Below, piece after piece: positions 48,801 to 63,800 of a stretch of DNA of 64,000 nucleotides (positions are counted from its first letter, which is position 1; each line of letters begins with the position of its first letter). The notes beneath the pieces are model-generated. The model did not search any database. It was not told where the DNA came from and saw only the letters and a list, made by a program, of their open reading frames with translations. Source of the DNA: Deinococcus sp. QL22 (GTDB lineage Bacteria; Deinococcota; Deinococci; Deinococcales; Deinococcaceae); NCBI RefSeq assembly GCF_023370075.1, contig NZ_CP097153.1, positions 310,001-374,000 on the forward strand, written 5' to 3'. Made by a program: the position numbers and the translations under genes.

Positions 48801-51800
48801 GAACCATGTTAAACACTTGCACCAACCGCTGTTCCAATTGTGCGGCGTCGTTTGTCATGGACAGGTCAGTATCAGTACGCACGCTCTCACGTAATATCAA
48901 TCAGCCTGGCGTCTTTGTATTATTTGTGACTTTAGTTGGCATTAGGCGTCCTCTGTTTATGCGTGAAGCCCTACATATTCAGTCCAGCTTCCAGAGTCAG
49001 ATAACGGGGCACAAAGATCTGGACAGGAGGAACGACTATGAACGAGCAACTTCAGCAGACTCTTCAGGCACTTCAGGGCGGACTCACGGGCATTGACGCC
49101 AGCACGGCGGCCAGCAATGTCACCTCATGGCACAAGACGCTGGACGGCGTACCCGGCGCGGAAACGCTGGTCAGCCACCTCGCCCAGCTGAAGGCCTGCC
49201 TTGAAGGCGGCGACCTGCCCGGCGCAGCGGCCCTGCTGCCCGGCCTCGGCAGCGAAACCGAAAAGCTCGCCTCCGCCGCGCCCGCCGCCGACCAGGACGG
49301 CCTGCACCAGTTGGCCTCCGCACTCAAAGGCTAAACTCATTTTCTGGTGAGCCAGTGCCAACGCTTGGCTCACTTCCAGCAGCGTCCAATACGGAAAGTT
49401 TGGGCGCTGCTTTTTTATTTCTAAACTTGACTTGATCGGTCGGATTAGTTCACTATCAGAACATGAAACGCACGATTGGTCTCCTGACTCTCGCCCTGTA
49501 CAGTTCTGCACAGGCTGCCACGCTGGACGGCGTGAAAACCTATCTGGGCGGGAAGCTGGCCCGGCAGGTGGTGGGTACGCAGGCGCTGACCAAGGCCGCC
49601 GACGCTTATTACGCACTGGCAAAAAGGGCCAAGTTCGAGTACCGCGTCCTCGCCAAGAACCCGGCCACCCGCGCCGCCGTGCAGCAGGCCCGTGCAGGTT
49701 GGAGCGCCGCCAGTCCCGCCTACGAGGACATCGAGGGCATCGTGGCGGGCGTGGAGCAACTGAGCCAGTTCGACGTGATTCTGGATGCCGGAACCAGCGG
49801 TACGGAAGGCGGAGAGGACGTGGTTCCCTTCGATCTGAAGCTGCCCAACGGCATAACCTTGCCCAAACCCGGCAACCTGTTTGGCGTCAACGAGGGCACG
49901 CTCTGGGGCACAGTCAAGGCGTTTGGCAGCGGCGTTTCCTTTGATATGAACGGCAACGGGAAGATGGATTTCGGCGACCAGTTGCCCGACGCGAACGTGC
50001 TGAAGGCGGCAGCGGCAGAACTGCACGCGCAAACGCTGCGGCTTCAGGCGGCGGCCAAAGCTTGGCGGCCCACCCGTGAAGACGTGTTCGGTGCCTTGGT
50101 CGGCAACGTGCCCACCGTCGGCCCGGTCTTTTTTGAAGACTGGAAATCCAGCCCCTTTGTGCTGGGGCAGGCCAGCACCCGCAAAGATTTTGTGGTGATC
50201 TCGCGCATGGCTGACCTGCGGGGCAACGTGAGTTCGTGGCAGGCCATGTACGCGGGCCTGAGCGCCGATGTGAAGGGCAAAAATGCCGGACTGGACGGCC
50301 AGATTACGGCGGGTCTGAATGAATTGGCGAGCTTTGTGGGCAAACTGGTGAGCCGCGAGCAGACGCGCCGCTACAGTCCCGAACAGGCCGAAGCCCTCCA
50401 GCGCGAAGCCCAGAACCGCGCCACCGTCATTACCGGGCGCATCACGCAGGCGGCGGCGTTGCTGGGCGTCAAGGCGCAGTGAACGGGGGACTGCAGTGAA
50501 AGGCTGGGTGATCGGGGTGGCCCTGCTGGGTTCCGCCCACGCCACTGACTTGGCCACCCCCGCCGAAACGGTGCGGGCACGCTTAGCCGATGCGGGGCTG
50601 GAAGTCAGTTTTGACCGCGTGGAAGCGGCCCGCTTGGTGGGGGAAGCCCTGCAGAGCTTTGCCACCATCGCGGTGCCTCTGCGGCTTGCCGATGCCGCCG
50701 CCACCCGCAAGGTAGAAGCCGCGCTGAACGCCGCCGCACAGGCCGCCACCGCCGGAAATGAACCCGCGTTGGCACAGGCCCGCGCCGGGGCATGGACGGC
50801 CCTCCTGCGCGCCGCCAACACTGCGCTAGACGCGAATGTGAAGGCTGGAAACGCCGACGCTGCCCGCGAGTGGCTGGCGGTGCGTGAGTTCCGGGTGGTC
50901 AGCCCCCTGACCCGCCTCACTGCCGACGCGACGGACGCCCTAGAAGCCTTGGCCGCCGGACAGATCCACCCGGAGGCAGCACTGAATGCGGTACGGGCTG
51001 ATGTGCTGGACGGCTATCAGGCCCGCTTCAACGACGCCTTGCGCGACCTGGTAGCCTCACAGGAAAGGGGATTTCGCACGCTGGCTGCCGAACAGCAGGC
51101 TTTGGCACAGGGCTATTTCCAGCTGTTGCGCCCCGCCTACGCCGCGCAACGGTCTGAGGCCCAAGCTCTGGCTCTCACCGCTGAACTGGCGGCCTTGCCT
51201 GCCTCGCTGAGCCGTGTTCAGGCCGCTCTGGAAGGCTTCCGCGCCGCGCCCCTCAGTGACCGAGAGGTGCGGGCGCGGGCGTCTCAGGTCACGCGCTTTC
51301 TGGCTCTGGTTCCGGTGGAATATGGGCGCGGCGTGAAGCTGGACGGGAGGCAGGCTGTGGTGGCGCAGGAAGTGGAAGTCAACGAGGCCCGCACCTTTCT
51401 GGCCGGGTCTACCGCTGCGTTGGCCGATATAGCGCCGCTGCTGTCCGACCAAACTACCGCCCGCCGCCTGAGTGCCGGATTCGCGTCTCTGACCGCTGCC
51501 CTGACGCCGCAGACCATGAAGGCCGCTGTGTTGCCGCCCGCCGACCTGAGCCGCCGCGTAGACGCCCTGCTGGCCGACACCCGCGCCGCCCTGCCCGCCG
51601 ACTGGCAAAAGCAGGAGGCGGGAGCCGATCTGGACGTGGTGCGGACCCAGTTGGATGCCGTGGTGGCCGCTGCCGCTGCCGGAGATTGGCAGAGTGCCGA
51701 AACGGCCCGGCTGGACGCCTACGCCCTGCTGGAAAGCGGCACCGAAGCCCGAATCGCCGTGTTCAACCCTGATCTGAAAACCCAGTTGGAAGGCCTGCTG

Positions 51801-54800
51801 TGGAATGCCCAGAAGCCTGCGGGGCTGGCCGCCCTGATCCGGGCCAAAGCCTCAGAGAGCGAATTTAAGACCACGCGTGCCGCACTGCAAGGCGTGCTGG
51901 CCGATGTGGCCCGCATTCTGGGCACCGAAGTCGCCCCCGCCGCAGTCGCCACCAACGCCGGAATCATCGTGTTCCGCGAAGGGTTGGAAGCTGTGCTGAT
52001 CCTGGCCGCCCTGATGGGATCGCTGCGCCGCGCCGAGGTAATTCATCTGCGCCGCCCGATGTGGGTGGGCGCGGCAGCGGCGTTTGTGGCCACCGCCGCG
52101 ACCTGGTTCGTGATGCAGCAAGCCCTCAGCCTGTTGGGCCGCTACGGCGAAAAACTGGAAGCCGTGGTTAGCCTGATTGCCATCGGCGTGTTGCTGCTGA
52201 TCATGAACTGGTTTTTTCATCAGGTGTACTGGACAGACCGGATGGCCGGTTTCCAGAAGCACAAGCATGAGCTGACGCATGGCGGCGGGCGGGCCATGCA
52301 GGCGCAGTGGTGGGGTCTGGCCGTGCTGGGCTTTACCAGCATTTACCGCGAAGGCTTTGAAACGGTGCTATTTTTGCAGTCGCTGGTGCTTCAGGCAGGC
52401 GCGGGGGCCGTGCTGGGCGGCACGGCGCTGGGGTTGGCTGCGGTCATCGGCGTGGGCGTCTTGGTGTTCCGGTTGCAGGCCAAACTGCCCATGAAAAAGC
52501 TGCTGGTGTGGACGGGCCTGCTGATCTGCGCCGTGCTGGGCGTGATGGTAGGCAACACCGTGCATACGCTGCAACTGGTGGGCTGGCTGCCCGTGCATCC
52601 GCTCCCCTTCGAGTTGCCGGGTGCGGCGGGTCTGTGGCTCGGTCTGCACGCCACCTGGGAAGGCGTGGTGCTGCAAGTGGCCGCAATGCTGGCCGTGGTG
52701 GGCAGCTTCTACGCCGCCGAAGCCCTCAAGGAACGCGAGCTGCGGGCCAAGCGGGGCGAGGGCGCGAGTCTGCCGGGATCGGCACTGCCCTGAGAAGATA
52801 GGTAGGGAGAGGCGGCCAGAGTTAAGATGCTCTGGCCGCCCTTCTTTTCTTGGCAAAGTCCCCATGGCTCAGCCCTGCGTTAGAAACGCTTTGACCTCGC
52901 CCAACCCGCCTGTATTCAGCAGCACCCGGCCACTGGGCAGATGCAGCAGCGCAGGCGTAGTCTGAATGCCGTACTGCTCTACCAGGGCACTGAACTCCTC
53001 GGCCTGCTCCTGTCGGTGAATGGCCCGAATCTGGGGGCCAAATTGCCCGCGCAGGGGTTTGTCCAGCATCAGCTTCAGGCGCTCGCACTGGGGGCAATCG
53101 TTCTGGGTCAGCATGACAAACGGGCGGTTTTCTGTGGCAAGTTCAGTCATTGGCGACCCCCGCCATCACCGGGAATCCGCCCGACCAGAGGGCTTCCACG
53201 TCGGCTTCGGCCAGCGGCTCTATGCTGATTTTGCTGTAGCTGTTGCCCTTGGCGCTAAAAAAGTCGTGCGTGGTGCCGTTGGTGCGAATTCCGTTCCGAA
53301 CAATGGGATTAATTTCTTCATCGTCGAAGGGCCGCTCCAGGTTCAGGTTGTCGGCCAGCACGTTGAAGTTAAAGCGAATAAACCGCTTGACATCGGCGAC
53401 TAAGCCCACGCCCGCGTACAAGACCTCGCTGTAGGCGATCTCGTTGCGGTACAGCGTGTGCAGCGTGTGGCTGTACCAGGCGCGGGCATACGCTTGCTCG
53501 GCCTCGTCCATCGCCTCGAATTTTTCCTGTGCCAGCATCGCCACGTACACGCCGTGTACCGCCTCATCCAGAATAATCAGGTTAAAAATCTCGCCTGCAG
53601 CCACCATGCGGCCCTGCCCGGCCAAGTACAGCGGATAGAAGAACCCGGAATAAAACAGCGCCGTTTCCAACATGCACGACACAACCATCTTTTTCCAGAG
53701 GCCCAGATTGGATACATCTGGATCGTTGAACACGTCCTGCACGAAGCCGATTTTGAATTGCAGGTGTGGCTGGGTGCGAACCCACTCGAAAATGCCGCGT
53801 TCCTCGTTGCTGGTCAGGAACGTCTTGTTCATCAAACTATATGACCGGGCGTGTATATCTTCCATCATGCCCTGAAATTGCAACACCGCTTTTCGAATAT
53901 GACCGTCAGTCAGGTGCCTGAGTGTGGGCATCCCGACCTCGCCCTGCAAGGTGTCGAGCGCATTCAACCCTGCCGAAGCGTGCATATACGTCCAGCGTTC
54001 CTCGTCGCCCAAAGCCTTCCACACCAGCGCGTCGTTGCTGAGTGGAATTTCTTCGGGGAACCACAACTGAGAGGTGTATTTTTCGTAAAACGTGGTGGAA
54101 AAGCTGTCTTCCGGCTCGCTCCAGTTGGTGGCGCTAAACGGTGTGCGGTGCGTGGTGGTGGGCATGGGGACTCCTTTGGAAGGTCAGGATCAGCGCATTT
54201 GTCAAAAGAGTTGTTTGCTTTTGACCGAACGGAGTGAGTGAATTTAAGGGAGCATTTGGGAGAAATGGAAGCGTCAGAGGTCTTTTTTCTGACGCTTCCA
54301 TGCTCCCAAATGCTCTAAATCGCGCAGCTCAGGCATTCGTCGATGCTGGCTTTGCGCATTCGTGTGTAGTACAGCGTTTTCACGCCGCGCAGATAGGCCG
54401 CGATGTAGTAGGCCTGCAGGGTGCGCGTGGAGGCGCTGCTGGGCACGAACAGGGTGCAGGAAATCCCCTGATCCACGTGCTTCTGGGCCATTGCCACCGT
54501 GTCCAGCACCCGGCGCTGATCCATGTCGTAGGCTTCTTCGTAAAACCATTCGGTGTCGGCGCTGAGGTGCGGCATCGGGTAGATCGTGCGGGCCTTGTTG
54601 CTGGTGCGCGTTTCCACCTTTTCGGTGATCGGCATGATGGAGGCCGATGCGTGCGACACGTAGCTGATGCTGCCTGTAGGAGCCACCGCCATCACGAAGG
54701 AATGCGCGAGGCCGTGCGCCTGAATATCGGCCACCAACTGTTGCCAATCGGCGCGGGTGGGCAGGGCGTGGCCCTCGAACAAGGCGGCGATGTCGGCGGT

Positions 54801-57800
54801 GTACGGCACGAAATCGCGCTCCAGGTACTGGGCAAAATGTTCGCCCGACTGATAGCGGCTGCCCGTAAAGCCCCGGAACACGAACCCAGTATCGCGGGCG
54901 AGTTCCATGCTGGCGCGGCGGGCGTGGTAATGCACGGCAGCAAAAAACACATCCACAAATTCCAGCGCCTCAGGCGAGCCGTAGATCAGTTCGTGCTTGG
55001 CGAGAAAGGAATGCAGGCCCATCGCCCCCAGCCCAATCGAGCGCATCTCGTCGTTGGCCCGCTTCACGGCAGGCACTTCATGAATGGCGGTGGAGCGGGC
55101 CACGTTGTCCAGCATCCGCACGGCAGCGCCCACCACGCGGCCCAAGTCGCGGCTCTGCATCGTCTGCTCAATCACTAGTGACGCCAGATTGCACGACACG
55201 TCCAGCCCGATGCGGTCTTTGCTTTCCTGTCCGTAGGCGTGGAAATAGCTGGGCAGGGTGGGCTGCAAAATCTCGCTGCACAGGTTGCTCATTTTGATAG
55301 AGCCGACGTTGGGAATCGGGTTGGCGCGGTTGGCGTTGCCCTCAAACAGCAGGTAGGGGTAGCCACTTTCACCCTGAGTGACGGCGATGTCTTCCAGAAT
55401 ACGCCGCGCCGACACGCGCTTTTTGCGGATGCGGGGGTTGTCGGCCAAGGTTTGATACTCGCTGCTCCAGTCAATCGACGTAAACTCGCGCCCGGTTTCC
55501 TGATGCAGCGAGTGGGGGTAGAACTGGAAAATATCCTCGCCTGCCCGCACTTTTTCCATGAAAATATCGGGGATGGTGGCCCCCACCGACAGGGTTTTCA
55601 GGCGGGCGTCCTCATCGGAGGCGATCTTTTTGGCATTCAGGGTGTCCTGAAAATCGGCGTGCATGACGCTCAGGTAGATGGCCCCCGCGCCCGGCCGCTG
55701 CCCCGCCTGATCGGCGTAGCGCAGCATGTTGTCCAGCATTTTCGCCACACCCATCACGCCTTTGGTCACGTTCTGAATGCCCCGCAGCGACTCGCCCCGC
55801 GCCCGCAGGTTGCTCACTTCTACGCCGATACCGCCGCCGCCTTTGCTCAGCTCGGCCACAAAGCTCAGGGTTTTGGTGATGGAGTCCAGATTGTCGGTGC
55901 AGTCTTGAAGCAGGAAGCAGCTCACGAGGCGGCCTGTGTTGGCCTTGCCGGAGTTCATCAGCGTGGGCGTGGCGGGCGTGAAGGTCTGGGTAATCAGGTG
56001 GTGAACGAGTTCCAGCGCCTCTTCCACGGTTTCGGAACGGGACAGCGCCGTCATGCTCAGGCGGTCTTCGTAGCGTTCCAGCCAGCGCGTGCGGTCAGGC
56101 GTCATGGTGGCGTATTCGGAGTAAAACTTAAACGCGCCCATGAACGCCTTGAAGCGGAAGCGGTAGCCATACGCCCGCTCGAACACGGCCTTCACCTCGT
56201 CGGGCGTATAACGGACAAATACGGAAGCGTCCCATACGCCATGCTCGGTCAGATAGCGAATTTTCTCGGCCAGGTCGTGAAAAAAGACCGTATTCGGATT
56301 GACCTTTTCCTGAAAGTAGGCTTGCAGGGCGTCGGTGTCGAAGCGCGTGTCGACGACTGTGCCCGCCAAAATCTTGTTGTTCAGTTCAATCCAACGTTCC
56401 ATACGCGCTCCTTGGTTTTGAAAGGCCAGTGGGCCGGGCCTGTACGTTCATGCAGTATTCGGCCAGCCACGCGGCTACCGTCTGACGGTCTGACGCGGTG
56501 CCGGCCTTATTGATCCGTGCCACCAACGGCACGCCGTACCGTCCCGAAATCAGGTCGCCCGCCCGCCCAAAGTTTGTGCCCCAATGAAAACTGCCGCTTG
56601 CTACGACTCCGCGCAGGCCTACCGCATGATCGGCCAGAAAGCGGGCCGTCGTGTCCGGCACGCCGCCGGAACCAAAGGTGTAGGTCATCAGTAAGAAGTC
56701 GCCGCTGGGAACGGCTTTGCGTAAATCCAGCACCTCAAAATGTTTGCCCGCTGCGCCCTCTGCCAACGCCTGCACGCCCGCAGCGAAGCGGCGCACATTG
56801 CCCGTCATGGACTCGTACAGAATCTGGACTGGAGCCGGAGGAAGAAGAAAAGACGGATCGGCGGGCAAGGGTGGGTTCTCCGGATGGCAGTAGGGCGGGG
56901 TCTACCTCTTGCAGGAGGTAGTCGAGTGGGATCAATAGGGCATGGGCTGAGAATCTGACCCTACAGAGTCAGTTTTGCTTTGACCAGAGAGCAGTTAGCG
57001 GCCTTCGCCAATGCGCCGAAGTCTACAGGTGGTGCTGGGTTCAGTCAAGTGATACAAGATATTGACTTTGTAGCGGAAATCTGTATCTCTACTCTCTAGC
57101 TTGAGCTTCAGCGGTGTTGCCTAAACTTCTCCCTGCCACTGGCTTACATACGGCCCGAATGCGGTCATCACACGTTGAATCTCGGATTCCGGCAGCGGGC
57201 CACGCGCCACAATCGCAGCGTTGTGCGTCAGGCGTTCCAGCTTGGCTGTGCCCACGATGACGCTCTGCACGCCGGGGGCAAAGGTGCTGAAGCGGAGCGC
57301 GAACTCATCCCAGTCAAGGTCGCCGGGGGTCAGGCCGCCCTGTTGCAAGCGATCCCAGTAGGCTTGCTCATACTGGCCTGTCGGACGCTCTGCAAAACGC
57401 CACGCGGCGTTGGCGACGGGGCGCTTGGCAATAATTCCCAGCCCGCGTACGGCGGCATCCGGCAGCACCTGGCGCAGGCTCCACTGATCCACCACATTCA
57501 CGCTGGTTTGTAGGCTCCCGAAGTGAGGGGATTGGGCAGCCCACGCCAGCGCGTCATTCTCGCCGCTGTAGGCCGCCACCCGAATCTCACCGCGCTGGCG
57601 GGCGGCGTCCAGAGCGCCAAGCAACTCCTCTTGCCGCAGGGTTTCCAGCGGGCAGGAATGCAGGTGAAAAATATCGATCACGTCGGTTTGCAGGGTTCGC
57701 AGCGCGCGTTCGATGCCCAGCCGAATGTTTTCGGGCGTCCAATCGGGCACGCCATCTACGCCGTAGCCACCTTTACTCGACAGCACGAACTCGCCGCGCC

Positions 57801-60800
57801 GCGCTTTTAGGTGCCGTCCGATCCGTTCTTCAGACAGGCCGTAGCCGCGGGCTGTATCGATGAGAGTGATGCCCAGATCCAGCGCGTGGTGCAGCAGCCG
57901 ACCTGCATCGTCTTTTCCCAGATCCGGACTGCCGATGTGCCCCGCCCCGAAGCCGAGGGCGCTGACGCGAAGGCCGGTGCTGCCAAAATCACGAGCAATC
58001 ATGAGGGCACTGTAGCGGGGCAAAGCCTCACCCAGCACTGAACTTAAAGGTTCGCTTCGCCGCCTAGCGGCGCACAGCGCGCGTGCTCTCGCGGACGAGC
58101 AGTTTGAGGTCCAGCGGCGCCAACTGGGCTGCCTCTCCGCCCATCAGGCGAACCGCAGCGTGGGCTGCCAGTTCGCCCACTTCCTGCGCCGGTTGGCGAA
58201 TGGTGGTCAGGGGCGGCACGACGTAGGCACTGACCGGCAGGTCGTCAAATCCCACCAGAGACACGTCGTCAGGAACACGCAAGCCCTTGCGGTGCAGCGC
58301 CAGATTGACACCGAGCGCCATCTGGTCGTTTCCAGCAAAAATGGCTGTAAAAGGGGTACTGTTTTCAATCAGTTGCATGGTGGCGCGGAAAGCGCTGGTT
58401 TCCAGAAAGTCACCCTCACAGAGCCACTCGGGGCGCACGTCGAGGCCGTGGTCGCGCATGGCGTCGAGGTACCCCATGCGCCGCGCTACGGCGTCTTCCT
58501 GAGAGGTGGGGCCGCTGATATGAACGATTTGCCGGTGGCCCAGTTCAATCAGGTGACGGGTGGCCTGGTAGGCTCCGCCCCGTTGATTGAGGTTGATGGT
58601 GGGCGCTTGTACATTGACGCCCGCGCGTCCGACCAATACCAGGGGCATCCGCGCAGCGAGGTCTTGCAGGCGGGATTCGGAGATCAGGCCGCCAACCACC
58701 ACGATGGCGTCCACATTGTGATCCAGAAACACCTGCAGCGCCTCTTCTTCCAGTTGCAGGTTCCAGTGGCTGCTTTTAAAGAGCGGGTGGTGTCCGGTGC
58801 GCTCCAAAATCCGCTCGATTCCCTTGATCATTTCGGCGTAATACGAACTGCTGATGTCCTCGACCAGCACGCCCACCGTCTGCGTGCGGCCCCGAACCAT
58901 GCTGCGGGCCACGGCACTGGGCCGAAAGTTCATCTCGCTCAGGACACGTTGCACGTTGACCTGTAGCTCGTCGCGGACCTTCTTTCCGTTGATGACCCGT
59001 GACACCGTGCTGATGGACACGCCTGCCCGCTGGGCGACGTCACGGATAGTCAGGTTGCGATCAGTTCCCACGGAGGTCATTGCTGAAAACGTTATCACGG
59101 CGGGGTGCAGCTGTATAGCGGCCACAATTGGTCTGCTGCTGGAAGCCTGTTCGGTTGGTTTGACCTGTCTGGGAGGGGACTCGACGGGTGATCGGTAAAA
59201 CGATTAAGGTCAATTTTAGGATTGTGCCCCTGACCAGAGGAGGAGAGACCTTGACCAATGGATATCCTACCCCCTTGCAAAAAACGTTTTCTGTCTGTAT
59301 TCTCGAAGGGATCAATAACCTAGCTTCCTGATGAACCAACCTCCGGTTCTCGCCCTCTTTCTGTTGCTTTTGCGACTCTAGAAAACGTTTTCTACAAACC
59401 GTGGCGCTATCCATGCGCTTTCTCTCTGACCCTGGAGGTCCCCCATGAAATACACCCGCACGCTGGTTCTGGCCCTTACCTCTGCACTGACCCTGGGAGC
59501 TGCCCAAGCCCAAAAAACCACGATTACGGTGGGCGTATTTCCCGACCTCGACAGCGTGATCAAGGCTGCCATCCCAGGCTTCAATAAGCTCTACCCAAAC
59601 GTTGAAGTGAAGATCAGCTCTCTGGCCTACGCAGATCACCACAACGCGCTGACCACCGCCCTCTCCACCGGCAAAGGGGCTGGGGACGTCGTCGCTATCG
59701 ACTTCGGTTACGTGGCCAAGTTTGCAGAAGGCAACGGCATGACCGACCTCAACAAGGCGCCCTTTAACGCAGGCCAGTTCAAGTCCAGATTCGTGAGCTA
59801 CACCTTCCCCCAGGCCACCACTCAGGACGGACGGATGGTCGGAATGCCCACCGACGTCGGTCCTGGTTCGATGTTCTACCGCACCGACCTGCTGGCCAAA
59901 GCCAAAGTCACGCCTGCACAGCTGAATGCCAGCTGGGAGAGCTATATCGCCAACGGGAGAAAAGTGGTGGCGGCCAATCCCGGCGTGTTCCTGATTCCCG
60001 ACGCCTCGGAAGCTGCAGGGATCATCTTGCGTACCGGACTCAAGAGCGGCGAGGGCATGTACTTCGACAAGAGCAACAAAGTGCTGGTCAGCCCGACCAA
60101 CGCCCGGTTCGTGCGGGCCTTCACGGTGGCCAAGCAGATTCGTGATGCCAAGCTTGACGCCCGTGCCGGCGCCGCCTTCTCGCCTGAGTGGACGACGGCT
60201 TTCCAGAAGGGCAATCTGGCCACCGAATTCAGCGGAGCCTGGCTGGTGGGCCACATGCAGAACTGGCTGGCCAAGGATTTCGCAGGCAAATGGGGCGCGC
60301 AGAACCTTCCTGGCAACAGCTTTGCCAGCTACGGCGGCTCGTTCTGGGGAATTCCGACCCAGAGCCAGAACAAAGACGCTGCCTGGAACTTCATCAAGTA
60401 CCTGACCACCAATCCGGCCCAGCAGGTGTTGGCGTTTAAGACGACCGGAGCCTTCCCCGCCCTGAAAGCTGCACAAAATGATCCCATCTTCAATCAGGGC
60501 GTGGCCTACCTGGGCAACCAGAAAACGCGTCTGCTGTGGCGCAGCGCCGCAGCCAAGATTCAGCCGATTGATGTGAACAAACTTGACCCAGTGGCCGAGC
60601 AGATCGTGAACGACGCCCTGAGCGAAGTACTCAGCGGCACCAAGGACATCCCCACGGCCCTCGCGCAAGCACAGCAACTGGTGGAGCGCCGCGCCCGCTG
60701 AAGCCTGAACTCAGTCCTGATTCTGTCTGGGACTGCTGAATAGACCAACGCGCCCCATTTCTTGCCTGCGCGTCTGGGGCGGCGACCGTCAGCCGCCGCC

Positions 60801-63800
60801 CCAGACGCTTTCTTTCTTGCCTGCTCTGTTCAGGAGGCTCACCGGATGACCGCTACCCCGTCTCCACCGTCTATACCCCAGCAGGTCAACAGCCGTTGGG
60901 ACAAGTTTCAGCGGCGCTACGCGCCCTATATTTTCATCAGCCCGTTCTTCCTGCTGTTCTTCGCGTTCAGCCTGTTTCCGATCCTGTTCAACGCTTACCT
61001 GTCGGTGCACAACTGGCAACCTGGGAGCGGCCTGGGCGATATGAAGTTCGTGGGTCTGCGCAACTTCACCGACAACCTGACCGACCCGACCTTCTGGCTG
61101 TCGCTCCGCAACACGGCGATTCTGGCCTTAGAGAGCGGCGTGCCGCAGCACCTGATTGCTCTGCCGCTGGCCTTCGCGATTCACATGGGGTTAAAGCGGG
61201 TGCAGTCGCTGGTGACAGCTGTCTATTTCCTGCCCTACATCACCTCGGTGGTGGCGATTTCGGTGGTGTTCTTCACGCTCTTTTCCTGGCAATACGGAGC
61301 GCTGAACGCAGGCCTGAACGCGCTGCACAACCTGCCTCTGATCGGCGGCCTCTTCCCCGGCGAAAAGATCAACTGGTTGGGCGAGGCGCAGTACGTGCAG
61401 CCTGCAATCGCAACGGTCGTGGTGTGGCGCTATGTGGGCTGGAACGTGCTGCTCTACTTGGCCGGACTCCAGGCCATTCCGAACGACATCTACGAGGCCG
61501 CCAGCATTGACGGCGCCACCCGCGCTCAACAGTTCCGCTTCATTACGCTGCCGCTGCTGCGGCCTACCATCTTCTTGGCAGTCACCTTGACCCTGATCGG
61601 CGGTTTCCAGCTGTTCGAGGAACCCTTTGTGCTGACCAACGGTACGGGTGGCACGGGCCAGCAGGGCCTCACCACCATCATGTACATGTTCCGCACCTAC
61701 AACGCCTATTCTGATGCAGGCGTGGCCGCCGCGATGTCTTGGCTGCTGTTTGCTGTCATCGGCGTGCTGTCCCTGATCAATAACCGCATCTTTGGCCGCA
61801 GCGGTCTGGCCGGGAAGGACTGATATGACTTCTACTCCCCTGGCTACGCCCGTCGTCCAGCCCCGCCGCCCCTCGCGGGGCACCAAGCCTCTCAGCCGAG
61901 CCGCTGCAATCTTGCTGCTGGTTCTGGGCGGCATTCTGACCCTGCTGCCCTTTTACTTTATGTTCGTGTTCGCCACCCATCCCCGGCAAGACATCTTTTC
62001 GTTGCCTCCGCCCGTGTGGTTCGGCAGCAACCTGGAGGCCAATTACACCAGTCTGCTGGGGCGGACTCCGTTCTGGCGCAACCTCTGGAACAGCCTGTAT
62101 CTGGCCGTATTGACCACCGCAACGACGCTGTTTTTCTGCACACTGGGCGGCTACGCCTTCGCGATGTACTCCTTCAAAGGCAAAAAAGTGCTCTTTAACA
62201 TGCTGCTCGCGACCCTGCTGATTCCCAGCACCCTGAACATCGTGCCGTTCGCGCTGATCATGCAGGCCATGGGCTGGATCGACACGCCCCGCGCCCTGTG
62301 GGTTCCGGGTATGGCCAGCGCTTTCGGAATCTTTCTGATGCGCCAGTACATTGGCACGGCCATTCCCATCGAACTGGTAGAGGCCGCCCGCATTGATGGA
62401 TGCAGTGAATTTGGCATCTTCCGCCGGATCATCGCGCCGCTGTCTGCACCTGCACTGGCCACCTTGGGCCTGGTCACGTTCGTGCAGTCCTGGAACAGTT
62501 TCCTGGGGCCGTTGGTGATCTTCCGCAGCGCCGAAACCTACACCGCTCCCCTGGCCCTGCGCACCCTGCAAGGCATCGCTAACACTGATTGGGGGGCCCT
62601 GATGTGCGGCGTGGCCCTCACGGTTCTGCCCCTGCTGATTTTGTTCGCCATTGCCAGCCGCCGCCTGATCGACGGTCTGACCAGCGGCGCCATCAAAGGC
62701 TGAGCGCGTTTTTCGCCCCTCTCCCCTCTTTGGAGTTTCCATGACCAGCCTGCCCCAAACTGTTTCCACTCCTGACGTAAAAATCTCCGACCTGCTCCGT
62801 TCCGATTTTCCGGCCCACTTCACCTTTGGCGTGGCGACTTCTGCCTTCCAGATCGAAGGAGCCACGCAGGAGGGCGGGCGTGGGCCGAGCATCTGGGATA
62901 CGTTTTGCCGCGAACCGGGCCGGATTCGGGACGGCAGTAACGGCGACGTGGCCTGCGATCATTACCACCGCCTGGACGAAGACCTTGACCTGATTGCCCG
63001 CCTGAACGTATCGGCGTACCGCTTCAGCGTGGCGTGGCCGCGCATTCAGCCCACCGGCACTGGCCCCGCCAACGAAGAGGGCTTGGCGTTCTACGAGCGC
63101 CTGATCGACGGCCTGATCGCGCGTGGCCTGGAGCCTCACCTGACGCTGTACCACTGGGATTTGCCGCAAGCCCTGCAAGATCTGGGCGGCTGGACACACC
63201 GCGAGACGGCTTACCATTTTGCCGAATACGCCCGGATCGTGGCCGAACGCCTGGGGCCTAAAGTCAAGAGTATTGCCACCCTGAACGAGCCGTGGTGTAG
63301 CAGCATTCTCAGCTACCAGATTGGTGAGCACGCCCCCGGTTGGCACAGTCGCCCCGCGGCCCTCGCGGCCGCCCATCACCTGTTGCTGGGGCACGGCCTC
63401 GCCATGCAGCAGATGCGGGCGCTGAATCTGGGGGCCGAGCTGGGGCTGGTGCTGAATCTGGATTCGGCCTATAGCGATACTCCCGACGATTTGCCGGGCG
63501 TGCAACTGGCAGACGGCACCTTCAACCGTTGGTTCTTAGACCCTGTGCTGCGGGGCCAGTACCCGCACGACATCTGGACACACTACGGGGCCGACGTGCC
63601 AGACGTTCAACCCGGCGACCTGAACATCATGCAGACCCCTATGGACTTCTTGGGCGTCAATTACTATTCCCGCACTTTCGTCAGTGCGGCGGGCCGCAAG
63701 CCGCAAGGCGCCACGTACACCGACATGGGCTGGGAAGTGTACCCGCAGGGCCTGACTGACCTGCTGGTGCGCCTGCACCACAGCTACGCGGGCCTGCCGC